64,000 nt of DNA from Rubrivivax rivuli (GTDB lineage Bacteria > Pseudomonadota > Gammaproteobacteria > Burkholderiales > Burkholderiaceae_C), in contig NZ_SACR01000001.1 in the NCBI RefSeq assembly GCF_004016505.1, positions 930,001 to 994,000 of the forward strand, in the 5' to 3' direction. Position numbers and translations under genes: made by a program. Below, one piece after another: positions 1 through 7,088 of the stretch (within the stretch, counting starts at the first letter, position 1; every line of letters starts with the position of its first letter). Under the pieces are notes generated by a model. That model had not been told where the DNA came from. It saw only the letters and a program-made list of their open reading frames with translations, and ran no database searches.

Positions 1-1
1 C

Positions 2-1114
2 TCAGAAGGTGGCTTGCACGGTCAGCTGCAGCACGTTGGCGCTGTAGGCATAGGGCTGGCCGCTGCGCAGGTCGGTGAAGTCGGCGAACTTGAAGCTCTT
101 GCGCTCGTAGGCGCCGATGAACTTCACGTCGTAGCCCGGCGGCAGGCCGGGCCAGGTGTAGCTGGCGCGCAGGCCCAGGGCCGTGCTCTTGAAGGTGCTG
201 AGCTGCCGGTTGCGCGAGACGTAGACGGTCTCGCGCTGCGCGTTGTCGCTGTAGAAAAGCGCCTTGCCTTGCGAGTACCAGCGGAACGAGGCATCCACCA
301 GCCAGCCGCGCGCCACGTGCTGGGCCCAGCCCACTTCGGTGGTGCTGGCGCTGATGTCCCAGTTGTCCCAGAAGCGGCGGTACTCGGCGCGCAACGAACT
401 GCCGGCCACCAGTTCGCCCGTGTCGTACAGGCTGCGCAGCTTCACCGCGCGGCTGCTGCGCGTGCGCGGGTTGCGTTCGGGCACGGCGGCGCCGAACACG
501 CGCGCGGCGCGGTAGGGGCTGCCGAGGTAGCCGCTGTCGGACACCGCCTCGGCGTTCACGCTCACCAGCCAACGCGGGGTGAGGATCTGCGTGATGCCGG
601 CGCGGTATTGCCAGTGGCTGGCCTGGTCGATCCAGCCCTGCTCGCCCTTCTTGCCCACCAGGTCGCGGCTGCGCGTGGTGCCCAGGCTGATGGTGGTCAT
701 GCCGCCGAAGACCTCGTGCGAGACGTCCACGCCCACACCTTCGGCGATGTAGTCGGGCTCGGTGCTGCGCGAGAGGCTGAGCGAGACCGTGGAGTCGCGC
801 ACCACGGTGTCGGCGCTGAAGTCCCAGGCGGTGCGCTTTTCCTTGAAGGGGCTGGCGGTGGTGACCACGTCGATGCTGGCGTTGCTCACCGCATCCACGT
901 AGTACTGCGCCGAGAGCGAAACCCGGTCGGCGATGCTCTTGCGCACCAGCAGCGCCGGGCCCGTGGCCTTGACGCCGCCGCCGTCGTAGACGTGGTACAT
1001 CGCCTCGGCCTTGTTCTCCGGCAGCGTGGCGGCTTGCGCCGCACCCGTGGCCACGGCGCCGCCGAGCGCGGCCTTCAGCAGCCCGCGCAGCGCGGTGAAA
1101 AGGCGGCGCAGCAT
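2..1114 (-). CDS. DUF3570 family outer-membrane beta-barrel protein
   Basis: Predicted outer-membrane barrel of about 370 residues. It opens with a signal peptide (positive MLRRL, hydrophobic stretch, cleavage near residues 24-28 after AAQA), continues as alternating aromatic/polar strands rich in Tyr, Trp, Arg and Ser, and ends in the terminal Phe (VQATF) typical of barrels. The overall pattern matches DUF3570. The frame can be extended five codons upstream to a GTG, but the ATG used here lies one base after the DUF4266 stop, so it fits coupled translation. It is the last gene of the eight-gene redox operon. DUF3570 and DUF4266 proteins commonly occur together with a thioredoxin and ApbE (recalled, not searched). 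The exported substrate or docking role is unknown. The stop codon lies at the very edge of the window, so nothing can be said about genes further downstream. Confidence 0.8.
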   Translation of the reverse strand: MLRRLFTALRGLLKAALGGAVATGAAQAATLPENKAEAMYHVYDGGGVKATGPALLVRKSIADRVSLSAQYYVDAVSNASIDVVTTASPFKEKRTAWDFSADTVVRDSTVSLSLSRSTEPDYIAEGVGVDVSHEVFGGMTTISLGTTRSRDLVGKKGEQGWIDQASHWQYRAGITQILTPRWLVSVNAEAVSDSGYLGSPYRAARVFGAAVPERNPRTRSSRAVKLRSLYDTGELVAGSSLRAEYRRFWDNWDISASTTEVGWAQHVARGWLVDASFRWYSQGKALFYSDNAQRETVYVSRNRQLSTFKSTALGLRASYTWPGLPPGYDVKFIGAYERKSFKFADFTDLRSGQPYAYSANVLQLTVQATF

Positions 1115-1115
1115 T

Positions 1116-1352
1116 TCAATTGCAGCCACAGCCGCCGCCCTGCACGCCGGTGGCGCCGCGCGCGCCTTCGCGCACCGAGTGGATGTGTTCGCGGTGCTTG
1201 TCGGCCAAAGACTGACGCGACCACTGCATCACCGGGTCGGCGAGCTTTTCGCGTTCATAGGGCTTCACCCAAGGCTGCGGGGCAGCGCAGCCTTGCAGCA
1301 CGGCCAAGGTCAACAGGGCAGGGATGAGCAGCAGAGCGCGGGCCATGTTCAT
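1116..1352 (-). CDS. DUF4266 small lipoprotein with C-terminal GGGCGCN
   Basis: A 78-residue lipoprotein. Its signal peptide carries the lipobox LQGC (Cys22), followed by a short charged region (QPWVKPYEREKLADP) and a glycine-rich tail ending in GGGCGCN. These features define the DUF4266 family. The start codon overlaps the TlpA-like gene stop (ATGA) and its stop is followed one base later by the DUF3570 start, so the three genes are translationally coupled. The paired Cys in Gly-Cys-Gly-Cys-Asn at the extreme C terminus is the most conspicuous feature. It could bind a metal, be a substrate of the neighbouring thioredoxin, or be modified; none of this is shown. The true start lies inside a longer open frame, and the overlap and lipobox decide it. 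Confidence 0.82.
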   Translation of the reverse strand: MNMARALLLIPALLTLAVLQGCAAPQPWVKPYEREKLADPVMQWSRQSLADKHREHIHSVREGARGATGVQGGGCGCN

Positions 1353-1846
1353 TCCTTCACCAGTTCGCGGATCTGCTGCTCGTACGCCACCTCCATGCCC
1401 TCGCGGTAGCCGCGGTGCAGGTAGCGCACCTTGCCGTCGCGGTCGATGAGCACGGTGGCCGGCATGCTGCCCAGGTCGTAGCGCTTGCTCACGGCCTTGT
1501 CGGTGTCCAGCAGCACCGGGAAACGCAGGCCCATCTTGGCGGCCGTGGCCACGGCGGTGCGCGGGTCGTCGTCGATGTTCACGGCCAGCAGCGTGAAGCC
1601 GCCGCTGCGGTACTTGTCGTACAGGCGGTTCAGGTGCGGCATCTCCTGGCGGCAGGGGCCGCACCAGGTGGCCCAGAAGTTCACCAGCACCACCTGCCCG
1701 CGCTGCTCTTGCAGGCGCAGGTTGCGGCCGTCGGTGCCCTTGAGGGTGAAGTCGGGGGCGTGGCTCTGCGGCGTGGGCGTGGCCGCAGCCGGTGCGGCCA
1801 GGGCGGCGCCCAGCAGCAGGGCAGACAACAAGGCGTTCAGGCGCAT
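1349..1846 (-). CDS. TlpA-like periplasmic thioredoxin
   Basis: A 165-residue exported thiol oxidoreductase. A signal peptide (residues 1-22, ending APAAA) is followed by a redoxin/TlpA fold with the catalytic motif WATWCGPCRQE and the cis-Pro region SMPATVLID near the C terminus. Family members reduce disulfides or haem-site cysteines in the periplasm, often for cytochrome c maturation or metal insertion. It lies 11 bases after the upstream barrel gene and overlaps the DUF4266 gene by four bases. The context suggests it keeps the CxxCH cysteines of the operon's haem lipoproteins, or the DUF4266 tail cysteines, reduced. That partner assignment is inference. Confidence 0.88.
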   Translation of the reverse strand: MRLNALLSALLLGAALAAPAAATPTPQSHAPDFTLKGTDGRNLRLQEQRGQVVLVNFWATWCGPCRQEMPHLNRLYDKYRSGGFTLLAVNIDDDPRTAVATAAKMGLRFPVLLDTDKAVSKRYDLGSMPATVLIDRDGKVRYLHRGYREGMEVAYEQQIRELVKE

Positions 1847-1857
1847 GGCGCGGGCCT

Positions 1858-2502
1858 TCAGAAGTAGACCGTGAGGCCGGCGGTGACCTCCAGGTTGTTG
1901 GTGTTGCGGCGCTTGCCCAGCAGGTCGAGCGAGTAGATGTGGTCGCGCACGTCGGCCTGCACGGCGAACCAGTCGGTGAAGATCACGCGCAGCCCGAAGC
2001 CGGCGGTGATGGTCTGGCGCTTCTGGCCCGCGAAATCGGTGCTGCCCACGCCGGCCAGCAGGTAGCCCTGCGAGAGCTTGGCGTGGCGGCGGCCGAAGAA
2101 CACCTCGCCCGGCAGCACGTTGTAGCCGGCCACCACGTTGTAGTAGCTCAGGCGCTGCGTAGGCGTGGGGAAGATGCCGCCGTTGGGGAAGATCTGGCGG
2201 AAGTCTTCGTCACTCACCTTCGTGCTGGCGTAGGTGGCCTCGACGAAGATGTCTTCGGTGACGTGGTACCCCAGCCGCACGCCGCTGACGGAACTGGTGC
2301 CGAAGTTCTGCGTGGCGTAGGTGCCGGTGAACAGGCCCAGCGAGATGTCGCGCGAGGCGAACTTGGGCAGGCGCACGTCACGCCGCTCGACCTGCGGCAC
2401 GATCACCTGGCCGGGGCCTTCGGGCGGGGCCGTGTTGCTTTGCGCGCTGGCGCCGCTGGTGGCCAACAGGGCTGCGGCAAGAAGGACGGGGGTGCGGTGC
2501 AT
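1858..2502 (-). CDS. Outer-membrane beta-barrel domain protein
   Basis: A 214-residue exported protein with a clear signal peptide (MHRTPVLLAAALLATSGASA). After a proline-rich linker (residues about 27-50) comes a small barrel of amphipathic strands ending in Tyr-Phe (LTVYF). The pattern resembles the small outer-membrane beta-barrel domain family known from myxobacteria and some proteobacteria. It begins 26 bases after the upstream SH3/barrel gene. The two proteins share the barrel style and the final Tyr-Phe but are not obviously recent duplicates. Its role is unknown. It could be a pore or an anchor that positions the HzsA-related haem protein at the outer membrane. Confidence 0.75.
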   Translation of the reverse strand: MHRTPVLLAAALLATSGASAQSNTAPPEGPGQVIVPQVERRDVRLPKFASRDISLGLFTGTYATQNFGTSSVSGVRLGYHVTEDIFVEATYASTKVSDEDFRQIFPNGGIFPTPTQRLSYYNVVAGYNVLPGEVFFGRRHAKLSQGYLLAGVGSTDFAGQKRQTITAGFGLRVIFTDWFAVQADVRDHIYSLDLLGKRRNTNNLEVTAGLTVYF

Positions 2503-2528
2503 GGTGGGTGTGCGCCAGGGTGCGCCGT

Positions 2529-3383
2529 TCAGAAGTAGAAGCCCAGGCCCGCGGTGATGCTGCGGTACTCGGTGCTGCGGGTGTCGGAGACGAAGGCGGT
2601 GTGCAGCGTCCAGTCGAGCCGCGCGACGAAGCGTTCGCTGATGTGCCAGCGCAGGCCCAGGCTGGCCTGGGCGAGGTTGGCGTCCACCGGCGTGGCGTCC
2701 ACCAGGCTGCTGTTAGGGATGTTGCGGAACTTGCCCAGGCCGACCGAGAAGTACGGCGACCAGCGGCGGTCGCTCCAGGGTTCGGAGACCAGGCTCACGT
2801 GCCAGAAATCGGTGCCCGAGAACAGGCCCTGCACCTGCCCGACGACGAGCTCCACGCCCACGGTGTCGGCCACGCGCGCCTGCAGGCCCAGGCGCAGCAT
2901 GGGTTCGCCGCGGAAGCGGCCCCAGCCGCCGCTGAATTCGACGCGGCGCTTGAGGTAGTCGTCGAGCATCAGGTCGCGGAAGGTCTTGGTGCTGCCGGCG
3001 GCCGTGAGCGTGCTGGCCAGCGCCTGGCGCGGCACCCAGCCCACCTGCCCGCCTTCGGCGCGCACGCGGTACCAGTCGGTGCGGCGCAGCTCCACCACCA
3101 CCCACTGCGACTTCTCGACGACGAAGAACACCGGGTAGCCGCGGCCGGGGCCGGTGTGCATCTCCAGGAAGGGCTCGGCCACCTGCAGGCGCTCGGCCAG
3201 CAGGGGGTCGCCGGGGCGCACGGCGGGGCTGGCGGCGGCCGGCGCTGTCAGCGCACTTGGAGTGGCAGCTGCCGGGGCGGTGGTCTGCGCGGCCAGCGGG
3301 AGCGCAGCGCCCACACCCGCCAGCAGCAAAGCGGCGGCGCGCAGCCCGGCGCGGCGCAGCGGGGTCAGGTCGGCAAGAGGCAA
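2529..3383 (-). CDS. SH3-domain outer-membrane beta-barrel protein
   Basis: About 284 residues. A signal region ([20 protein letters not shown]) is followed by an Ala/Pro-rich linker. A bacterial SH3-like domain lies near residues 60-115, with FLEMHTGPGRGYPVFFVVEK and the closing RVRAEGGQVGWVPRQAL. A beta-barrel follows, ending in GLGFYF. SH3 domains of this type usually bind peptidoglycan or peptide stems, so the protein may bridge the cell wall and the outer membrane. The frame opens with TTG; no in-frame ATG lies upstream before the preceding gene's stop, so the exact start is uncertain. It begins ten bases after the small haem-lipoprotein gene. Confidence 0.75.
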   Translation of the reverse strand: MPLADLTPLRRAGLRAAALLLAGVGAALPLAAQTTAPAAATPSALTAPAAASPAVRPGDPLLAERLQVAEPFLEMHTGPGRGYPVFFVVEKSQWVVVELRRTDWYRVRAEGGQVGWVPRQALASTLTAAGSTKTFRDLMLDDYLKRRVEFSGGWGRFRGEPMLRLGLQARVADTVGVELVVGQVQGLFSGTDFWHVSLVSEPWSDRRWSPYFSVGLGKFRNIPNSSLVDATPVDANLAQASLGLRWHISERFVARLDWTLHTAFVSDTRSTEYRSITAGLGFYF

Positions 3384-3393
3384 GGCGCGGCTT

Positions 3394-3984
3394 TCATTCT
3401 GTGTTGCAGGCGCCAGTGGCGGGGTTGAACATGGTGTTGGCTGCGGCGCTAAACTCGTCCTGGCCCTGCGGCATGGGCCGGCTGATCCAGTAGCGGATGA
3501 GCTGGGCTTCGCGGCTGCTGGTGTTCTCGAAGATCAACCCACCGCCGTGCAGCACGCCGCGCACCAGCGGCTTGTTGAGCATACGGCTCTGGTCGGGCGC
3601 GCCGACGACGCTTTCGCCGAGCGATGAGTAGTAGTTCTTGTACATGTCGGTGGCGCGGATGGCGTCGGCGCTGAGCGTGGCCGTGTCCACTGCGGTGGCC
3701 TGGCCGAGCAGGCGCAGTGCACCGCCCGTCCCCGTGCTGTTGTCGTGGCAGCCGGCCGAAGCGCAGGTGTTGAGCGAGGTGCTGCCGTTCAAGGTGACGG
3801 GCAGGGGCTGGTTCAGCACCGGGTTCACGCAGCGCTGGAAATAGGCGAAAGACAGCTTCTGGCCGCTGACACCCGGTGGGTTGGCCAGGTTGGGCGGGTT
3901 GTCCAGCGCGCCGCCACCGCCGCAGGCCACCAGCAGCGCGGCCCCCGTGGCCAGCGCTGCGCCGAAGATCGCGCGAGGGTTCAT
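3394..3984 (-). CDS. Small lipoprotein with CX4CH haem-like motif
   Basis: A 196-residue lipoprotein. The lipobox LVAC lies at about residue 21 and is followed by a Gly run. The mature part has a Cys (FQRCVNP) and then CASAGCH, a CX4CH arrangement. CX4CH is a known though less common c-type haem attachment motif. The C terminus carries one more Cys (NPATGACNTE). The rest has the helical look of a small cytochrome-like domain with an RYWISRPMPQG segment. Its start overlaps the stop of the large HzsA-related gene (ATGA), so the two are probably made in fixed ratio and may form one complex. Whether haem is bound is not established. I do not recognise a named family. Confidence 0.7.
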   Translation of the reverse strand: MNPRAIFGAALATGAALLVACGGGGALDNPPNLANPPGVSGQKLSFAYFQRCVNPVLNQPLPVTLNGSTSLNTCASAGCHDNSTGTGGALRLLGQATAVDTATLSADAIRATDMYKNYYSSLGESVVGAPDQSRMLNKPLVRGVLHGGGLIFENTSSREAQLIRYWISRPMPQGQDEFSAAANTMFNPATGACNTE

Positions 3985-6900
3985 CGGGCGGCCTTGCCCG
4001 CAGACGGGGTGGCGGTGGTGCAGCCGCGCCCGATCCAGCTGGCGATCTGCGTGTAGGCGGTGCTGCCCACCGGCAGCAGTGCGGTGGTCTGTGTCAGCTC
4101 ACCGGCCGGGTGCGGCACTGTGGAGGGCCGGCTCAGCAGCGGGTTGGCGGCGGGGTTGCAGGTGTCGTTCACCATCGTCAGCGTCACGTTGAAATCGCCT
4201 TCTTCGCTGCCCGTGAGCACGAAGCGGTTGCGCGGATTGCCCAGGCCCGCCTGGTGGCAGCCGGCGCAGCTGGCGCGCAGCACCGGTTGTACCTGCTGCA
4301 GGAAGGTGGCCTGGCTGAGTTGCGCCACGCTGCGCACGCCGTTGCTGGCATCGAAGGGGTCGTTGTAGTACTGGCCGCCCAGGTCCATCCACTCGGCCAG
4401 CAGGCGTTTTTCGGCCTTGTTCAGCAGGGTGGCGTGGTCGGGAATGGTGATGGTGACGGCCGTCTCGCCGGTGCCGGTGGTGACGGTGGCCGGTGGGTTG
4501 GGGTGGGCGGTGCGGGCGGCGCTGCCGGCCAGCAGGGTCTGTCCCCACAGGATCTCTGTCAGGCGGCTCTTGCGCGCCTGACCGGCGCTGTTCGCCGCAC
4601 CCGAACTGGTTTCCACCAGCGGCGCGCCGCGCACGAGCTCGGGCACGCCTTCGCGCACCCGCACCACGGGCCGGCCGTCGGCGCCGATGACGGGGTCGCC
4701 GATCAGCAGCTCTTCGTAGGACGTGAGCCGGCCGCTGCCACCCACCGTGCCGCGCAGGTCGAGCTTGGTGGCGTCGGCGTGGCAGGCGGTGCAGGTGTGG
4801 GCGCCCGCCGGGCCGCGGGCGCGGGTCCACAGCGGCTGGATGTGCTCGGGGTAGTTGATGACGCCGTTGACCGGGGCCGGCGTGGCCAGGTCGTCGGTGG
4901 CCGTGGGGTTGCCGGTGTAGCGCAGGCTGACGGCGGGCAGCGCGGTGACGCCGGCGCGGGCGGTGTCGGCCCAGGCGTCGGTGAACACGGCGTCGGCCTG
5001 CAGGCTGAGCGCGGCCGGGTTCAGCCGCGTGCGCAGGCTGGCCAGGGTCTCGCCGCTCTGGTGCTGGGCGGCCAGGGCGCGCACCAGGCCTTCAGGCAGC
5101 GTGTTGACCACGGTCCCGGCGTTGAGCGCGGCGCCGCGGCGCGGGCTGTGGCAGCCGTCGCAGGTGCGGCGCTCGCCCGGGCGCACCTGGATCCAGTTGG
5201 TGTGCGTCTGGATGGCGCGGCCTTCGGCGTCGACGATGCTCAGCGCCAGCGGCACGTCGGCCGGCACCTGCAGCTTGAAGCTGCCATCAGGCTCCACCGG
5301 CGCGTAGCCCAGGATCTGCTGCTGCTCGAAATCGGTCTCGCCGATGGCCAGGCGCAGGCCCATCGAGCCCGAAGGCGGCGCCACGGCGCGGATGGCGCGC
5401 ACCCAGCGCGCCGGGGCGCAGCGGTAGGCGGCGTCGGCAGGGTTCTTCATGCGGCCGAGGTCGGCCACCTGGGCGCGCGTGTCCATGGGGTCGGCCGGAC
5501 GCGTGAGCGGGATGCTGGTGGTGCAGCCCTCGGGGCGGTCGGCCGAGGTGAACATCTGCTCGGCCATGCGGTTCAGGCCGTCGGTGTCGTAGACGCTGCG
5601 CACCTCGATGAGCGCCAGGTCGCGCGCGGCCAGCGCGGGGTCGACGGTGGTGGGTTCCACCACGTTGGGCTCGGGCCGGGCCTGCAGCGCGATGGGGTCG
5701 GTGTACATGAAGCCGGCCGGCGGCGCGGCCACGATGAGCCAGGTGCGCTGCGTCGGGTCGTACATCCAGATGCCGTAGGCTGCCGGGGCGTTGTCGCGCA
5801 CGCTGTCGGTGGCGCGCACGGCCATCGTGCGGTTGGTGTCGGCGAGCATCGCCTTCTCGTCGTCGGTGAGCGTGGTGCACGAGACCACCACGCCGTTGCG
5901 CGTGACGGCACACGGCCGCCAGGCCACCAGCACGCGCTCGGTGCCGTCCCACAGCGGGTAGGGCGTGGTGGCGCGGCCGCCCAGGGCCAGGGCGCGGCCG
6001 TCGCTCAGCGCATTGCCGGTGATCTCCACCTGCCCGCCCGTGGCGGCCACCGTGGTGTTGGCCGGGGTGTTGAACTCGCTGTAGTTGGCGGCGTTGATGA
6101 GGTGCATGGAGCCGCCCTCCTGCGTGCCGGAGAGCGGCATCAGCGAGCTCAGCACCTGGCCCTTGTTGGGGCCGCGCGGGTCCATGTCGCGCGGGTGCAG
6201 GTAGCTGTTGCCGGGGCTGTGCGCGCCGTACAGCACGAAGAGGTCGGTGCCGTCGGGCTTGGCCTTGAACACCGCGAAGCGGTTGCGGTCACCCACGTGC
6301 TCCCAGCGGCTGAACATGATGGTGCCGTCAGGGCGGATGACGGGGTTGCGGTCGTGGCTCTGGTTGAAGGTGATCTGCTGCACGCCTGCGCCCGTGGCGC
6401 TCATGCTGTGCAGGTTGAGCACGCGCTCGCGCTCGTACTCGTCGGCGGCGAAGTAGGCGCGGCCCAGGGCCTGGTTGCGGCTGCTCTTGGCCTGGCGGTT
6501 GCTGGCGAAGATGATCCCGCGGCCCGCGGGCAGGTAGACCGGGTCGACATCGTCGTCGCTGGTGCTGGCGGTGAGGCGGCGGAACACGCCTTCGTTGAGC
6601 TTGCCGGCCGGGGCCGCGCTCATGTCGTACTCCCAGATGTTCCAGCGGCCGGTGCAGGCCCTCGCGCCGCCGGGCGTGCCGTCGACGGTGGCGGTGTTGG
6701 CCGTGGGGCACCTCAGCGCGAAGACGACCTTCTTGCCGTCGTAGCTGACCTCGGGGTCGCTGGCATCGCCCACGCCCGCGGTGAAGCGCGCGGTGAGGTT
6801 GTGCTCGGTGGCCGTGGGGCTGCTCTTGTCGCGCAGCATGAGGTCGCCGCCGGGGGCGCTGTTGGTGCCGTCGGTGGGGTTCATGCCCAGCGAGGTGGCG

Positions 6901-7031
6901 CGCTTGACGTAGACCAGCGGCACGTCGCCGTTGACGGTGAGGGTGTCGGCGCTGTCGCCGCTGCCACCGCCGCCCGAGCACGCCGCCAGCAGCGTGGCCA
7001 TGGCGGCACAAAACAAGGTCTTGGTGTTCAT
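3981..7031 (-). CDS. HzsA-related multihaem lipoprotein
   Basis: A 1016-residue exported lipoprotein with the lipobox LLAAC followed by SGGGGSG. The N-terminal third contains propeller-like repeats of the WD40/TolB type (DPEVSYDGKKVVFALR, DVDPVYLPAGRGIIFASNR, PVIRPDGTIMFSRWEHV). The middle and C-terminal parts carry three c-type haem motifs: CDGCH near residue 624, CTACH near 747 and CAGCH near 922. This order matches the family named after the alpha subunit of anammox hydrazine synthase (HzsA). Relatives are widespread in bacteria that do not make hydrazine, so that chemistry should not be assumed. A strong ribosome-binding site (GGGGAGGAA) precedes the ATG. It sits 57 bases after apbE and overlaps the next lipoprotein gene. 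The electron donor and substrate are unknown. Confidence 0.82.
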   Translation of the reverse strand: MNTKTLFCAAMATLLAACSGGGGSGDSADTLTVNGDVPLVYVKRATSLGMNPTDGTNSAPGGDLMLRDKSSPTATEHNLTARFTAGVGDASDPEVSYDGKKVVFALRCPTANTATVDGTPGGARACTGRWNIWEYDMSAAPAGKLNEGVFRRLTASTSDDDVDPVYLPAGRGIIFASNRQAKSSRNQALGRAYFAADEYERERVLNLHSMSATGAGVQQITFNQSHDRNPVIRPDGTIMFSRWEHVGDRNRFAVFKAKPDGTDLFVLYGAHSPGNSYLHPRDMDPRGPNKGQVLSSLMPLSGTQEGGSMHLINAANYSEFNTPANTTVAATGGQVEITGNALSDGRALALGGRATTPYPLWDGTERVLVAWRPCAVTRNGVVVSCTTLTDDEKAMLADTNRTMAVRATDSVRDNAPAAYGIWMYDPTQRTWLIVAAPPAGFMYTDPIALQARPEPNVVEPTTVDPALAARDLALIEVRSVYDTDGLNRMAEQMFTSADRPEGCTTSIPLTRPADPMDTRAQVADLGRMKNPADAAYRCAPARWVRAIRAVAPPSGSMGLRLAIGETDFEQQQILGYAPVEPDGSFKLQVPADVPLALSIVDAEGRAIQTHTNWIQVRPGERRTCDGCHSPRRGAALNAGTVVNTLPEGLVRALAAQHQSGETLASLRTRLNPAALSLQADAVFTDAWADTARAGVTALPAVSLRYTGNPTATDDLATPAPVNGVINYPEHIQPLWTRARGPAGAHTCTACHADATKLDLRGTVGGSGRLTSYEELLIGDPVIGADGRPVVRVREGVPELVRGAPLVETSSGAANSAGQARKSRLTEILWGQTLLAGSAARTAHPNPPATVTTGTGETAVTITIPDHATLLNKAEKRLLAEWMDLGGQYYNDPFDASNGVRSVAQLSQATFLQQVQPVLRASCAGCHQAGLGNPRNRFVLTGSEEGDFNVTLTMVNDTCNPAANPLLSRPSTVPHPAGELTQTTALLPVGSTAYTQIASWIGRGCTTATPSAGKAAR

Positions 7032-7088
7032 CGTGGGTTCCTCCCCTTCGGTGGATGCACTGGGTGCGGCCGCGGCGGGCCGCCAGGC

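Noticed and set aside
1116..1664. A 182-residue protein starting at 1664
   Set aside because: The first 104 codons overlap the TlpA-like gene in another frame and are Arg/Pro/His-rich; only the last 78 codons, with lipobox and DUF4266 tail, are real.
3981..7031. Hydrazine synthase activity (anammox-type metabolism)
   Set aside because: Only an HzsA-like subunit is present, with no HzsB, HzsC or hydrazine dehydrogenase; the lineage is not anammox. Family resemblance alone does not support the reaction.
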